Numbered from the stretch's first letter, positions 9,416 to 18,827 are shown. The stretch is DNA of 64,000 nt from CAYTLW01 sp964438735 (GCA_964438735.1 CAYTLW010000004.1:62001-126000); one strand, 5' to 3'. Notes: generated from the sequence alone by a model not told the origin. Numbers and translations: made by a program.

Positions 9416-10477
9416 ATGCCCACAAGCGCCATGCCCGCCGTCGATCTGCGCAGCGATACGGTCACCCGGCCGGGCGTCGCCATGCGCGCGGCCATGATGG
9501 ATGCCGTCGTTGGCGATGATGGTTTCGACGACGATCCCACGCTGCACGCGCTGCAGCGACGAGTGGCCGGGTTGCTGGGCAAGGAGGCGGCGATCTACGT
9601 GCCCTCGGGTACCATGGCCAACCAGCTGGCCATCCGCCTGCAGAGCCAGCCTGGCGACGAGGTGGTCTGCCATCGACTGGCCCACATCCGCGGCCACGAA
9701 GCCGGCGGCCCTGCAGCCCTGTCCGGAGTCACCCTGGCCCTGTACGACGGCGCGCGCGGCCTGCCCGATGCCAGGCATCTGGCCGGATTGTTGCGAGTTG
9801 GTGAAGACGGATTGCAGGCGCCAACCGCGCTGGTCTGCTTCGAGAACACCCACAACGCCTGTGGCGGCGTGGTCCTGGCGCCCGATCAGCTGTCCGAATG
9901 CCTGGCGCAGGTCCGGGAGCGCGCCATCGCCCTGCACCTGGACGGCGCCAGGATCTGCAACGCGGCGATCGCTTCGCAGACCTCTCCGGCGACGCTGGCG
10001 GGGCCCTTCGACACGGTCTCGCTGTGCCTGAGCAAGGGCCTTGGCGCCCCCATCGGCAGCCTGTTGGCCGGACCGAAAGACCTGATCGCGCGCGCTCGCC
10101 GAATGCGCCGCATGTTGGGTGGCATGATGCGGCAGGTGGGCATTCTGGCTGCGGCTGGGCTGTATGCGCTGGATCACCATGTGGAACGTCTGGCCGACGA
10201 CCACCGCCGCGCTGCGGCATTGGGTTCTGCGTTGGCGGCGCTGCCCGGCGTCGTGATCGAGGAGCCGCAGACCAACATCGTCGCCTTTGACCTGGACGAC
10301 GGGCATCCCGCCCTGGCGCGACATGGCGGTCGGCCGGCCATCGCCCGAGCGCTGGACGACGCTGGCGTGCGCCTCACGGCCAGGGCCGTGGGTTTCCGGG
10401 CCGTGCTGCACCTGGACGTGGATGACGCCGGATTGGAGCGGGCGATCGCGACCCTCAGTCGGGTGCTGGCGCCATGA
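9416..10477 (+). CDS. ltaE: Low-specificity L-threonine aldolase
   Basis: A 353-residue PLP enzyme of the beta-eliminating lyase fold that cleaves threonine or allo-threonine to glycine and acetaldehyde in the cytosol. Visible marks are VDLRSDTVTRPG (9-20), GDDGFDDDPT (33-42), YVPSGTMANQLA (61-72), HLDGARI (174-180) and the PLP lysine in SLCLSKGLGAPIGS (K207). Length fits the family (about 340). The start could also be Met6 (ATG 9431). The last four bases overlap the molybdenum hydroxylase start (ATGA), so the two are translationally coupled. The acetaldehyde product is a possible substrate for that oxidoreductase; this link is inference only. Confidence 0.9.
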   Translation: MPTSAMPAVDLRSDTVTRPGVAMRAAMMDAVVGDDGFDDDPTLHALQRRVAGLLGKEAAIYVPSGTMANQLAIRLQSQPGDEVVCHRLAHIRGHEAGGPAALSGVTLALYDGARGLPDARHLAGLLRVGEDGLQAPTALVCFENTHNACGGVVLAPDQLSECLAQVRERAIALHLDGARICNAAIASQTSPATLAGPFDTVSLCLSKGLGAPIGSLLAGPKDLIARARRMRRMLGGMMRQVGILAAAGLYALDHHVERLADDHRRAAALGSALAALPGVVIEEPQTNIVAFDLDDGHPALARHGGRPAIARALDDAGVRLTARAVGFRAVLHLDVDDAGLERAIATLSRVLAP

Positions 10478-13104
10478 AGCCTCGCAAGCGCCGACCCGAT
10501 GTCTCCCTCACCCTGCGCCTGAACGGGGCCCCTGTGGCCTGGACCGGCGATCCGGACGGATTGCTGCTGGACTGGCTGCGCGACGACCTGGGCATCACTT
10601 CGGTCAAGCGTGGTTGCTCGCCCCAGGCGGGTTGCGGCAGCTGTACCGTCAGCGTAGACGGCGAGCCGCAGCTGGCCTGTTCCTTCAAGATGCGCCGCGC
10701 CGCCGGCCGTCATGTGCGTACCCTGGAGGGGCTCGATCCGACCATCACCACGGCGGTGGCCGAAGCCATCGCCGGTCGCGCTGGCACCCAGTGCGGCTAC
10801 TGTGCGCCCGGCATCACCATGAGCGCGGCCCTGCTCCTGGCCCGCGAGCCGGCGCCGGAGCGTACGCGCATCGCCGCGGCCATGGACAAGCACATCTGCC
10901 GCTGCACCGGCTGGGTCAAGGTGCTGGATGCGGTACAGACCGCCAGCGGCCTGTTGCAGGGCGCCACGCTGCCCACCCCGGGCGGCGGGGTCGGCGCAGG
11001 ACGGGCCAAGCTGGACGCGCGCCACCTGGCTCTTGGACAGCGGGACTTCGCCGGCGACCTGGCCGAACCCGACATGCTGCACGGCGCCCTGGTGCTGAGT
11101 CATCACGCCAGGGCGGTGGTACGTCGGATCGACACCGGCGCGGCGCTGGCCCTGCCCGGGGTGGAGCGCGTGCTGCTGGCGACCGATGTGCCGGGCGATC
11201 GACGGGTTGGCCTGAAGTCACGTGACTGGCCGGTGCTGGTGGCGGCGGGCGAGACCACCCGCTATGTGGGCGACTGCCTGGCGGTGGTCCTGGCCAGCGA
11301 TCGACGGGTGGCGCGCCAGGGCGCGGCTCTGGTCGCCGTGGACTACGAGGTTCAGCCGGCGATCGTCGATCCGGACGCTGCGCTCGCCGCTGACGCGCCG
11401 GCCCTGCATCCAGGCGGCAACCTGCTCTCGCACACGGTCATTCAACGGGGCGATGTGGACGCGGCGCTGGCTGATGCGGCGTTCGTGGTCGAGCAGCGCT
11501 ACGTCACCCAGCGCGTGGAGCACGCCTTCCTGGAACCGGAGGCTTGCCTGGCGGTGCCGCAGGAGGACGGCGCGCTCGAGGTCTTCTCCCAGGGACAGGG
11601 CATCTACGAAGATCGGCGCCAGCTGGCCCGCTTGTTGGACTGGCCCGAGGACAGGGTGCGGGTCCGCCTGGTGGCCGCTGGCGGCGCATTTGGCGGCAAG
11701 GAGGACCTGAGCGTGCAGGGCCAGGCCTGCCTGGCCGCCGTGGCGACGGGCCGGCCGGTGCGCGTGGAGTTGTCCCGCGACGAGTCGATCCGCCTGCATC
11801 CCAAGCGACATCCCATGGTCATGGATTGGCGTCTGGGCTGCGACGCCGACGGGCGCCTCACCGGGCTCAGTGCGCGCATCGTCGGCGATGGCGGTGCCTA
11901 CGCTTCGGTGAGCGCCGAGGTGTTGGCTCGTGCGGCCTCCCATGCCACCGGCGGTTACGACGTGCCGGCGGTGGACATCGAGGCCTTGGCGGTGTTCACC
12001 AACAACCCGCCCAGCGGCGCGTTTCGCGGTTTCGGCGTCAACCAGGTGCATTTCGCCATGGAGTGCGCGGTCGACGAGCTCTGCGAGTTGGGCGGCTTCG
12101 ACCGCTGGCAGATGCGCTGGGATAACGCCCTGCGAGCGGGTTCGCGAACCGCAGCGGGTCAGGTGCTGACCGGTCCAGTGGGCTTGCGGGATTGCCTGGA
12201 GGCGGTGCGACCAGCCTTCGAGGCGGCGCCCAGAGCGGGCCTGGCGCTGGGTATGAAGAACGTCGGTATCGGTGGCATGACCGCCGACGTCGGACAGGCC
12301 CGGGTCGTCGTCCTGCCCGGAGGCCGCCTGCAGATCCAGCATGGCTTCAGCGAGATGGGCCAGGGCGTGCAGACCATCGCCACGCAGTTGTTGTGTGAGG
12401 GACTGGCCGGCTGCGACGGCCTCGACCCGGCGACCATCGACGTCGTGGTCGACACCGCCAGCGACCTGGCCGTAGGCATGACCACGGCCTCGCGGGCCAC
12501 CTCCCTGCTGGGCGGCGCGATCCTCGACGCCGCCGCGGCGTTGCGGTCGGAGCTGGATGATCGCGGTCTCGCCGGTCTCGCAGGCCGCTCCTACACCGGC
12601 CGATGGCGGCCCGCCGAAGGCAAGCTCGAGCCCGGCGCGGAGCATCACCACTACAGCTATGGCTGGGCGGCGCAGCTGGCCATCATCGGCGACGACGGGC
12701 GGGTCGAACGCGTCGTCGCCGCCCACGACGCCGGCCGGGTCATCAACCCGATGCTCTTCGAGGCCCAGATCGAAGGCGCGGTACACATGGGCCTGGGCTA
12801 CGCGTTGACCGAGGCGCTGCCCTGCGATGACGACGGCTGGCCATGGAGCACCCGAATCCGGGATTGCGGCGTGTTGAGCGCCGCCGACGTGCCGGAGATC
12901 ACCGTGGTCGCCGTCGAAAACCCCGATCCCAACGGCCCGCTGGGCGCCCGCGGCATCGGCGAGATCGGCCTGGTGCCGACCGCACCAGCTGTAGCCAACG
13001 CCCTCTGGGCTGCCGACGGCAACCGACGTCGACAGTTGCCCATGGGCACATTCAAGCGGCGGATTCGCAAGCGACCCGTAGTACCCGTGGCCCCATCGGA
13101 TTAG
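10474..13104 (+). CDS. Molybdenum hydroxylase with fused [2Fe-2S] domains (aldehyde oxidoreductase/xanthine dehydrogenase family)
   Basis: An 876-residue protein. Residues 10-75 form a plant-type [2Fe-2S] domain (C48, C54, C57, C69). Residues 95-160 form the helical second cluster domain (C107, C110, C142, C144: QCGYCAPG...HICRCTGW). The rest is the molybdopterin-binding part: GDCLAVVLASD, VEHAFLEPEACLA, GGAFGGKEDLSVQ, SGAFRGFGVNQVHFAME, MGQGVQTIATQLL, and GARGIGEIGLVP near the C-terminus, holding the expected catalytic Glu. There is no FAD domain. This N-terminal FeS plus MoCo, flavin-free layout and length match Desulfovibrio-type aldehyde oxidoreductase rather than three-subunit xanthine dehydrogenase, so electrons probably leave via a ferredoxin or flavodoxin. 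The substrate is not determinable. Confidence 0.85.
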   Translation: MKPRKRRPDVSLTLRLNGAPVAWTGDPDGLLLDWLRDDLGITSVKRGCSPQAGCGSCTVSVDGEPQLACSFKMRRAAGRHVRTLEGLDPTITTAVAEAIAGRAGTQCGYCAPGITMSAALLLAREPAPERTRIAAAMDKHICRCTGWVKVLDAVQTASGLLQGATLPTPGGGVGAGRAKLDARHLALGQRDFAGDLAEPDMLHGALVLSHHARAVVRRIDTGAALALPGVERVLLATDVPGDRRVGLKSRDWPVLVAAGETTRYVGDCLAVVLASDRRVARQGAALVAVDYEVQPAIVDPDAALAADAPALHPGGNLLSHTVIQRGDVDAALADAAFVVEQRYVTQRVEHAFLEPEACLAVPQEDGALEVFSQGQGIYEDRRQLARLLDWPEDRVRVRLVAAGGAFGGKEDLSVQGQACLAAVATGRPVRVELSRDESIRLHPKRHPMVMDWRLGCDADGRLTGLSARIVGDGGAYASVSAEVLARAASHATGGYDVPAVDIEALAVFTNNPPSGAFRGFGVNQVHFAMECAVDELCELGGFDRWQMRWDNALRAGSRTAAGQVLTGPVGLRDCLEAVRPAFEAAPRAGLALGMKNVGIGGMTADVGQARVVVLPGGRLQIQHGFSEMGQGVQTIATQLLCEGLAGCDGLDPATIDVVVDTASDLAVGMTTASRATSLLGGAILDAAAALRSELDDRGLAGLAGRSYTGRWRPAEGKLEPGAEHHHYSYGWAAQLAIIGDDGRVERVVAAHDAGRVINPMLFEAQIEGAVHMGLGYALTEALPCDDDGWPWSTRIRDCGVLSAADVPEITVVAVENPDPNGPLGARGIGEIGLVPTAPAVANALWAADGNRRRQLPMGTFKRRIRKRPVVPVAPSD

Positions 13105-13133
13105 TCTGCCGGGGCTGAATTCAGGGGGCACTC

Positions 13134-14858
13134 ATGGTCACCAGCGGCGAACGACTCATCGAGACCATCCGCGGCGCCATCATCGGCGACGACCAGGTGC
13201 TGGAGGGCCCCTATGGTCCGCGTCGGGTCACCTACGCCGACTACACCGCCTCGGGCCGGTCGCTCACCTTCATCGAGGACTTCATCCGTCACGAGGTGAT
13301 GCCGCTCTACGCCAACACCCACACAGAGACTTCGGGCACCGGTCGGCAGACGACGCGATTTCGCGAGGACGCGCGCCGGATCATCCTCAAGGCCGTCGGC
13401 GGTGGCGAAGATGATGTGCTCATCTTCTGTGGTTCCGGCGCCACCGGCGCGATCCACCACATGCTGGAGGTGCTCAATCTGCGCATCCCCTCCGACCTGG
13501 ACGCTCGCCACGGCTTCAGCGCCCAGATTCCAGCCGAACAGCGGCCCGTGGTCTTCATCGGCCCCTACGAGCATCACAGCAACGAGATCCCATGGCGGGA
13601 GTCCATCTGCGACGTGGTGGTCATCGACGAAGACGCCGATGGACGCATCGACCTGCAGCAACTCGAGGCCGGCTTGCTGGCCCACGCCGACCGACCGCTG
13701 CGCATCGGCAGCTTCTCCGCGGCCTCGAACGTCACCGGTATCGGCTCGGATACCCGCGCCACGGCCGCGCTCCTGCACAAACATGGGGCGCTGTCGTTCT
13801 GGGACTTTGCCGCCGCCGGGCCCTACGTGCAGATGGAAATGAACATGGCCGACGACGAGCCCGACGGCCACCTCGTCTACAAGGACGCCATCTTCCTGTC
13901 GCCCCATAAGTTCATCGGCGGCCCGGGCACGCCGGGCGTGCTCGTGGCCAAGAAGAACCTGTTCAAGAACTCGGTGCCCGCGGTGCCCGGCGGCGGCACC
14001 GTGGCCTACGTCAACTACCTGGAGCATCGCTACCTGGACGACATCGCCCAGCGCGAAGAGGGCGGCACGCCGGACATCATCGGCGCCATCCGCGCCGGGC
14101 TGGTCTTCCAGCTCAAAGAAGCGGTAGGCGCACCGCAGATCCGCGAGCTTGAGCACGACCTCGTGCAACGCGCAGTGGCCGCCTGGCACGACAACCCGGC
14201 CCTGCACATCCTGGGCAATCACGAACGCTGGCGGCTGTCGATCGTCAGCTTCGTGGTGCGTCACAGAGACCGCTTCTTGCATCACGGCTTCGTGGTCGCC
14301 CTGCTCAACGACCTGTTCGGCATCCAGGCACGTGGCGGCTGTTCCTGCGCCGGGCCCTATGGTCACCGGCTGCTGGGTATCGACCTGAAGCGCAGCCAGG
14401 CCTTCGAGCGCGAGATCCTGCGCGGTTGCGAAGGTGTCAAGCCGGGCTGGGTGCGGGTCAACTTCAACTATTTCATCTCCGAGCAGGTCTTCGACTTCGT
14501 GGTGCAGGCCGTGAACATGGTCGCCGAACACGGCTGGAGACTGCTGCCCGACTACGTCTTCGAGCCCGAATCCGGCCGCTGGCGCCACCGCGACGCCCCC
14601 GAATCCGCAGCCATGGGCCTGGACGACGTGACCTACCGCAGCGGCCGCCTGGAGTATCGCTCCCGACACGCCAGCGAACCCGAATGGGCCCTGCCGGGCT
14701 ACCTGGAGCAGGCCCGAAAGGTCCTCGACGGCGCGGAGCAACGCCACCGCGGCCAGATCATCGCCGACCCACCCCTGAACCCCGACTTCGAACAACTACG
14801 GTGGTTCACCCTGCCCGGCGAGGCCTGGCCCGATGAGGGGTCAGGTATTGACACCTGA
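13134..14858 (+). CDS. Class V aminotransferase, cysteine desulfurase-like
   Basis: A 574-residue PLP-dependent protein. It shows VTYADYTASGRSL (33-45), YANTHTETSGTGR (60-72), CGSGATGAIH for the cofactor phosphate, the PLP lysine in FLSPHKFIGGPGTPG (K259), and RGGCSCAGPYGH (Cys403/405), which aligns with the catalytic-Cys loop of SufS-type desulfurases. It is about 170 residues longer than SufS, with an extra C-terminal domain (from about residue 440) I cannot assign. ATG 13134 follows GGGGG at a 5-nt spacing and lies 29 bp after the molybdenum hydroxylase, in the same orientation. A role in sulfurating that enzyme's molybdenum cofactor is plausible but unproven. The stop codon lies inside a dispersed 25-bp repeat. 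Confidence 0.8.
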   Translation: MVTSGERLIETIRGAIIGDDQVLEGPYGPRRVTYADYTASGRSLTFIEDFIRHEVMPLYANTHTETSGTGRQTTRFREDARRIILKAVGGGEDDVLIFCGSGATGAIHHMLEVLNLRIPSDLDARHGFSAQIPAEQRPVVFIGPYEHHSNEIPWRESICDVVVIDEDADGRIDLQQLEAGLLAHADRPLRIGSFSAASNVTGIGSDTRATAALLHKHGALSFWDFAAAGPYVQMEMNMADDEPDGHLVYKDAIFLSPHKFIGGPGTPGVLVAKKNLFKNSVPAVPGGGTVAYVNYLEHRYLDDIAQREEGGTPDIIGAIRAGLVFQLKEAVGAPQIRELEHDLVQRAVAAWHDNPALHILGNHERWRLSIVSFVVRHRDRFLHHGFVVALLNDLFGIQARGGCSCAGPYGHRLLGIDLKRSQAFEREILRGCEGVKPGWVRVNFNYFISEQVFDFVVQAVNMVAEHGWRLLPDYVFEPESGRWRHRDAPESAAMGLDDVTYRSGRLEYRSRHASEPEWALPGYLEQARKVLDGAEQRHRGQIIADPPLNPDFEQLRWFTLPGEAWPDEGSGIDT

Positions 14859-14860
14859 CA
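14837..14860 (+). repeat. Copy 1 of a dispersed repeat (GGGGTCAGGYATTGACACYTGACA type)
   Basis: The 24 bases match, in opposite orientation, the copies at 21436-21460 and 21500-21525 apart from one or two positions. The copy overlaps the last codons of the class V aminotransferase gene and supplies its TGA stop. Confidence 0.75.
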
Positions 14861-14897
14861 TCTTTCGACATTGTTCAACGGGTGAGGACAATGGTGC

Positions 14898-14914
14898 GCG
14901 ACAAGAACTGTCGC
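14898..14914. terminator. Possible hairpin between convergent genes
   Basis: GCGACA and TGTCGC form a perfect 6-bp stem around a 5-nt loop, between the 3' ends of two convergent genes and followed by CTATTT. The stem is short and the T tract weak, so a bidirectional terminator is only a possibility. Confidence 0.35.
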
Positions 14915-16129
14915 CTATTTGAGCCGCTCCATGTGCAGCACGGTGTCGGTGTCCACGGTCATGGTGCCCATGCCGCCAGAAGGCATCTTCTGAGCCGTCT
15001 GCAGGCGCCCCTTGATCAGCTTCAAGAAGCCGGCGCGCACGTTGTGCGTCAGGGTGAAGTCGCCGGTCATCTTCAAGGTCGGCATCTGGCCATCGCCGCC
15101 AGGCTGGCCACGCTTGGCGCCTGCTTTGGCCGGTGCTCCGGCGCCGCCCATGCCTGGAAGTCCCGCCATGCCGGGAACGCCGCCCATGCCGCCCATGCCA
15201 CCCATGCCACCCATACCGCCCATGCCGCCCATACCGCCCATACCGCCCATGCCGCCTGCTGCACCTGCGCCGGGCGCAGCCGGTGTTTGGACTTTGGCTG
15301 AGGACTTGCCGGATCGGGCTTCGACCTTCGCGCCGGGCTTCGACAGGCCGCTGCCATCACCGGGAGTACGGATTTGCACGTCGAGCAGGGCGACGTTCTT
15401 GTCGACGCGGCGTGCGGTGGTGTTGAACTGCCAGTCCGCCACCCGCGCCTTGACCACGTCGCCGCGCTTCACATTGCCATCGGGCAGGCGCAACATCTCC
15501 ATGAACTGCTGCGGCACCAGGTCCACCTTGCGCGACCCGGCGCGCACGGTCACGGTCTTTTTCGGTCGCTTGACCTGGGTGACCTTGATGCCCGCGCTGA
15601 GCTTGCCGCTCTTGCGATCGAAGCGGGCCCAGACGTTGACCTTCTCGCCGCCCGCGGTGGCGCTGGCGCTGGCGCCATCGGGTCCGACCCTGGCCGAGAC
15701 GAGTTGGGTGTCGCCCTGGTCGTGTACCAGCAGGTAGATGATCTCCTGGAACTGGAATCGCCCTTTGCGGTCGATGGACACCGGGTTGCTCAGGGCGTTC
15801 TTCGGCAGGCCGCCAAGACCGGCAACCAGCTTGCCGCGGTCGTCTTTGACCTCGAACTTCTCGATGATCAGCGCCGCGTTGGCGGTGCCCGCGCGATCCA
15901 CTTTGTCGATGCGAAGCAGATAGGTGGCGTCCATGTGCATCTTCATGGCGATCTTCATGCCCATGGCGTCGATCTTCACCGTCTGCGCCGAGCGGGCGCG
16001 ATAGCGATGTTCGGCGCCGCGTTTCCACTTCCAGATCAGGTCCGCGCCGAGCGCAGAGGTGGCGAAGAGCAGGCAGAGCGTCAGCGCGACGAGGCTTGCG
16101 AGCAGACGGGCGTTCGGCGTCTTTTTCAT
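14915..16129 (-). CDS. Secreted hypothetical protein with a GGM repeat tract
   Basis: A 404-residue protein of unknown function with a Sec signal peptide (LLASLVALTLCLLFATSALGA). The N-terminal ~260 residues are beta-rich (LIWKWKRGAEHRYRARSAQT, LIIEKFEVKDDRGKLVAGLG) and resemble the 'lipid/ligand-binding barrel' type of exported myxobacterial protein only loosely. Residues about 285-330 are a flexible tract with eight consecutive GGM triplets, followed by PGMAGLPGMGG. The C-terminal ~70 residues again look folded (TLKMTGDFTLTHNVRAGFLK). The start is well set: ATG 16129 follows GGAGGAG. It lies 34 bp downstream of the Cys-rich propeller lipoprotein gene on the same strand, so the two may be co-transcribed. 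Confidence 0.75.
   Translation of the reverse strand: MKKTPNARLLASLVALTLCLLFATSALGADLIWKWKRGAEHRYRARSAQTVKIDAMGMKIAMKMHMDATYLLRIDKVDRAGTANAALIIEKFEVKDDRGKLVAGLGGLPKNALSNPVSIDRKGRFQFQEIIYLLVHDQGDTQLVSARVGPDGASASATAGGEKVNVWARFDRKSGKLSAGIKVTQVKRPKKTVTVRAGSRKVDLVPQQFMEMLRLPDGNVKRGDVVKARVADWQFNTTARRVDKNVALLDVQIRTPGDGSGLSKPGAKVEARSGKSSAKVQTPAAPGAGAAGGMGGMGGMGGMGGMGGMGGMGGMGGVPGMAGLPGMGGAGAPAKAGAKRGQPGGDGQMPTLKMTGDFTLTHNVRAGFLKLIKGRLQTAQKMPSGGMGTMTVDTDTVLHMERLK
15180..15256 (-). repeat. 9-bp tandem repeat encoding (Gly-Gly-Met)n
   Basis: On the minus strand the unit is GGCGGTATG or GGCGGCATG, about eight copies with synonymous third-base changes. It lies within the coding sequence of the GGM-repeat protein and changes length in multiples of three codons. 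Confidence 0.85.
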
Positions 16130-16163
16130 GGGTCTCCTCCGCGGCTGCGAGGAGCCGCGCAGG

Positions 16164-18827
16164 CTACTTATACAACGCCCCGCCGGAATTCACCCGGGCG
16201 ATGAACAGCCGAAAGCCGCCCGGGTTCGCGAGGCCGCCAAACGACTTGTTCGTATAGCCGCCAAACAGGATGTCACCGTTGAAGGTCATCTTGACCACGG
16301 CGCCGGCCGCGTTGCCGCCCATGGCCTGCCACTGCTTGTGCCAGAGCATCTGGCCGGACTTCTTGAACCAGGCCAGCTGCACGCCGTTGCTGCCGAAATT
16401 GCCGACGACGACCATGTTGCCTTCGGCGTCCATGTCCATGCCGTATCCGAAGTCGTCGGCCTTGGTGCCGAACTGCACCGAGCCAGGCAGCTCCTTGCCG
16501 GTCTTGTCCAGGTGCATCAAGTACATATCGCGGCCGCCCTTGCTGGGCTGGGGCTGCCAGAGCTTGCCCTTGGTCGAACCCAGCAGCCACAGCGTGCCGT
16601 CGGGATGTACGCGCAACTTGCGGCCCCAGTCGTCGGCGTTGGTGCCCATCTGCTTGAGCCAGAGCTGCTTGCCGGCGCCGTCGAAGGCGGTCACGAAGAG
16701 GTCAGAGCCGCCCTTATGCTTCTGACCGGCCAGGGGGTACTTGGCGCTACCGGTGGCGTACACGGCCTGGGATTTGTCCACCGCGATGCCTGTGACGCTG
16801 AGGCTGCCGGTGCTGTTGCCGAAGGTGGAGCGCCACTTCTTGGCGCCGGATTTGTCGTACCGGGCCACGTAGCCGACGTAGTGTTTTGAGGTCTTGAGGC
16901 CGTAACCGCCGGTGTAGACGTCGGTGCCGCCAGACGCTGTGGCGACGGACCAGGTCGACGCCCACGTGGTGGTCTTGTAGCTGTCGAACCAGACCTGCGT
17001 GGCGAACAACTGCTTGCCGTTGAGATCGAGCTTCTGGGTGTAGCCCGTCTGGGAGTTGCTGCCCGACTGCGGCTTGCCCTGTCCGGCCAGATAGACGTGC
17101 GAGCCCAGCACGCTCATGGTGCGCGGGATGTAGGAGTTGCCTGTGTAGTAGGCCTTGCTCAAGACGCTCTTGACGCCGTCGGGCTCGTAGCTCAGCAGCC
17201 GGGCCGGGTATTTGCTGGTCTGCAGGTCGCTCACGGCGACATAGACGTGGCCGTTTGGCGCCACACCCAAACCGGCTATGACCTTCTTGTTCAGCGACGT
17301 GTGTGCTTGGAAGTAGCGGGCGCCCTTCCAGCCGCAGCCATGGACCGCCTTGCTGGTGCACTTGCCGGTCTTGGCGTCGCAGCTGTCGGTGCTGCAGGGA
17401 TTGTTGTCGTCGCAGGCCTTCATGGTGCCCTTGCAGGCGCCCTTGTCGCACTTGTCGGCGCTGGTGCACATGCTGCCGTCGTCGCAGCCGGGCGTGCCGG
17501 CGACCGGACTGGTCGTGCAGCCCTTGGCTTTATCGCAACTGTCGGTCGTGCAGGAATTGCCATCGTCGCAGACCTTGGTTTTGCCGCCGCCGCACTTGCC
17601 GGCCGTACAGGCCTTGTCGGTCATGCACATGTCGCCGTCTGCGCACGCCTTGCCGGCGGCGTTCTTGTGCACGCAGCCGGTCTTGGCGTCGCAGCTGTCG
17701 TCGGTGCAGTCGTTCTTGTCATCGCAGGTCTTGGGTTTGCCACTGCCGCATTGGCCGGTGGCGGGCACGCAGGCGGCCTCTGTGCAGGCATCGCCGCACT
17801 GCTTGGTGGTGCCGGCTGTGCACTTGCCGCCGGCGCAGACGTCGCCAGTGGTGCACTTATTGCCGTCCTCGCAGGCGGCGGTATTGGGCGTGTAGACGCA
17901 GCCCTTGGCCTTGTCGCAGGTGGCGTCCTTGCATCCCTTGGAGATGCAGGTCATGGGGCTGCCAGATGTGCATTTGCCGGCTTTGCACACCTCGCCGACC
18001 GTGCAGGCACTGCCATCATCGCAGATCGGGCCAGCGCTGGTGGTGGGGTTGTCGATGATGCCATCGCAGTCGTTGTCGATGCCGTCGCAGATCTCCTTGC
18101 CGTCGCCTTCTGGCTTGCAGTCGGTCCACTTGCAACCGGGCTGATTGGCGCAGGCTCCGGCGTCCTTGCTGTCGGTGCACTGCGGGCCCTTGTCGCCGAT
18201 CTGGCCGACACATGTGCCGGCCGTCCACAAGCAAACGGGCGCCTTGACGCTGGCGCACTGGGCGGCTGAATTCTTGGTGTAACAGGAGTTGACGAACAAG
18301 CACTTGGTACCAGCCCATTTGCAGCCCATGTAGTTGGCGATGTCGCAGTTCTTCTTGGTGTTGAGCTTGGGGCATTGCTTCTGGGCGGTGGGGTCCTTGG
18401 GCACGCATACGAAGCCTGCCAGCTTGCAGCCAACGGTGACCTGGCAGGTAGCGTGTTGGGCCTTGTCTTTGTAGATGCTGCACGACACGGAGCCCTGGCA
18501 GGAGAACTCCTTTGGCTGCGGGCCGGCATCGACGGGGCCGCTGTCGCTGGACCCAGCGTCCCCGCCGCTCGAGTCGACAGCGCCGCCCGAATCGACGGCG
18601 CCGCCAACGTCAGCGGTCCCGCCGGCATCCACTGGACTGGTGCTGGTGTCGGCCTGGCCACCGCTATCAGGGGGGGTCGCGCCGTCGCTCGTCGCACCGT
18701 CTGCAGACGTCGTGTCGACGGTTCCGCCAGGAGAGGGCGGGTTGTCACTGCCACAGGCACCGAGGGCCAGGGCGAGGGCGGCGAGCATGGCGCAAGGGCG
18801 CACGCCCCAGGAAGCTTGCGGGGTCAT
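16164..18827 (-). CDS. Cys-rich lipoprotein with beta-propeller (SBBP-like) C-terminus
   Basis: An 887-residue protein. The signal ends in ALALGAC (Cys25). Residues about 30-90 are an Asp/Ser/Thr/Gly linker. Residues about 90-500 hold many Cys modules, including a MopE-like CDGIDNDCDG and repeated CDDxNxCTTDSCD units separated by CxxGKC. From about 505 to the end there is a propeller of repeats such as YVARYDKSGAKKWRSTFG and LFVTAFDGAGKQLWLKQMGT, similar to SBBP/delta-60 blades. This is a typical myxobacterial surface protein, probably adhesive or structural; no enzyme site is visible. ATG 18827 has TGGAG 5 nt upstream. It resembles the giant protein at 49-55 kb in its CDD-type units. Confidence 0.8.
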   Translation of the reverse strand: MTPQASWGVRPCAMLAALALALGACGSDNPPSPGGTVDTTSADGATSDGATPPDSGGQADTSTSPVDAGGTADVGGAVDSGGAVDSSGGDAGSSDSGPVDAGPQPKEFSCQGSVSCSIYKDKAQHATCQVTVGCKLAGFVCVPKDPTAQKQCPKLNTKKNCDIANYMGCKWAGTKCLFVNSCYTKNSAAQCASVKAPVCLWTAGTCVGQIGDKGPQCTDSKDAGACANQPGCKWTDCKPEGDGKEICDGIDNDCDGIIDNPTTSAGPICDDGSACTVGEVCKAGKCTSGSPMTCISKGCKDATCDKAKGCVYTPNTAACEDGNKCTTGDVCAGGKCTAGTTKQCGDACTEAACVPATGQCGSGKPKTCDDKNDCTDDSCDAKTGCVHKNAAGKACADGDMCMTDKACTAGKCGGGKTKVCDDGNSCTTDSCDKAKGCTTSPVAGTPGCDDGSMCTSADKCDKGACKGTMKACDDNNPCSTDSCDAKTGKCTSKAVHGCGWKGARYFQAHTSLNKKVIAGLGVAPNGHVYVAVSDLQTSKYPARLLSYEPDGVKSVLSKAYYTGNSYIPRTMSVLGSHVYLAGQGKPQSGSNSQTGYTQKLDLNGKQLFATQVWFDSYKTTTWASTWSVATASGGTDVYTGGYGLKTSKHYVGYVARYDKSGAKKWRSTFGNSTGSLSVTGIAVDKSQAVYATGSAKYPLAGQKHKGGSDLFVTAFDGAGKQLWLKQMGTNADDWGRKLRVHPDGTLWLLGSTKGKLWQPQPSKGGRDMYLMHLDKTGKELPGSVQFGTKADDFGYGMDMDAEGNMVVVGNFGSNGVQLAWFKKSGQMLWHKQWQAMGGNAAGAVVKMTFNGDILFGGYTNKSFGGLANPGGFRLFIARVNSGGALYK

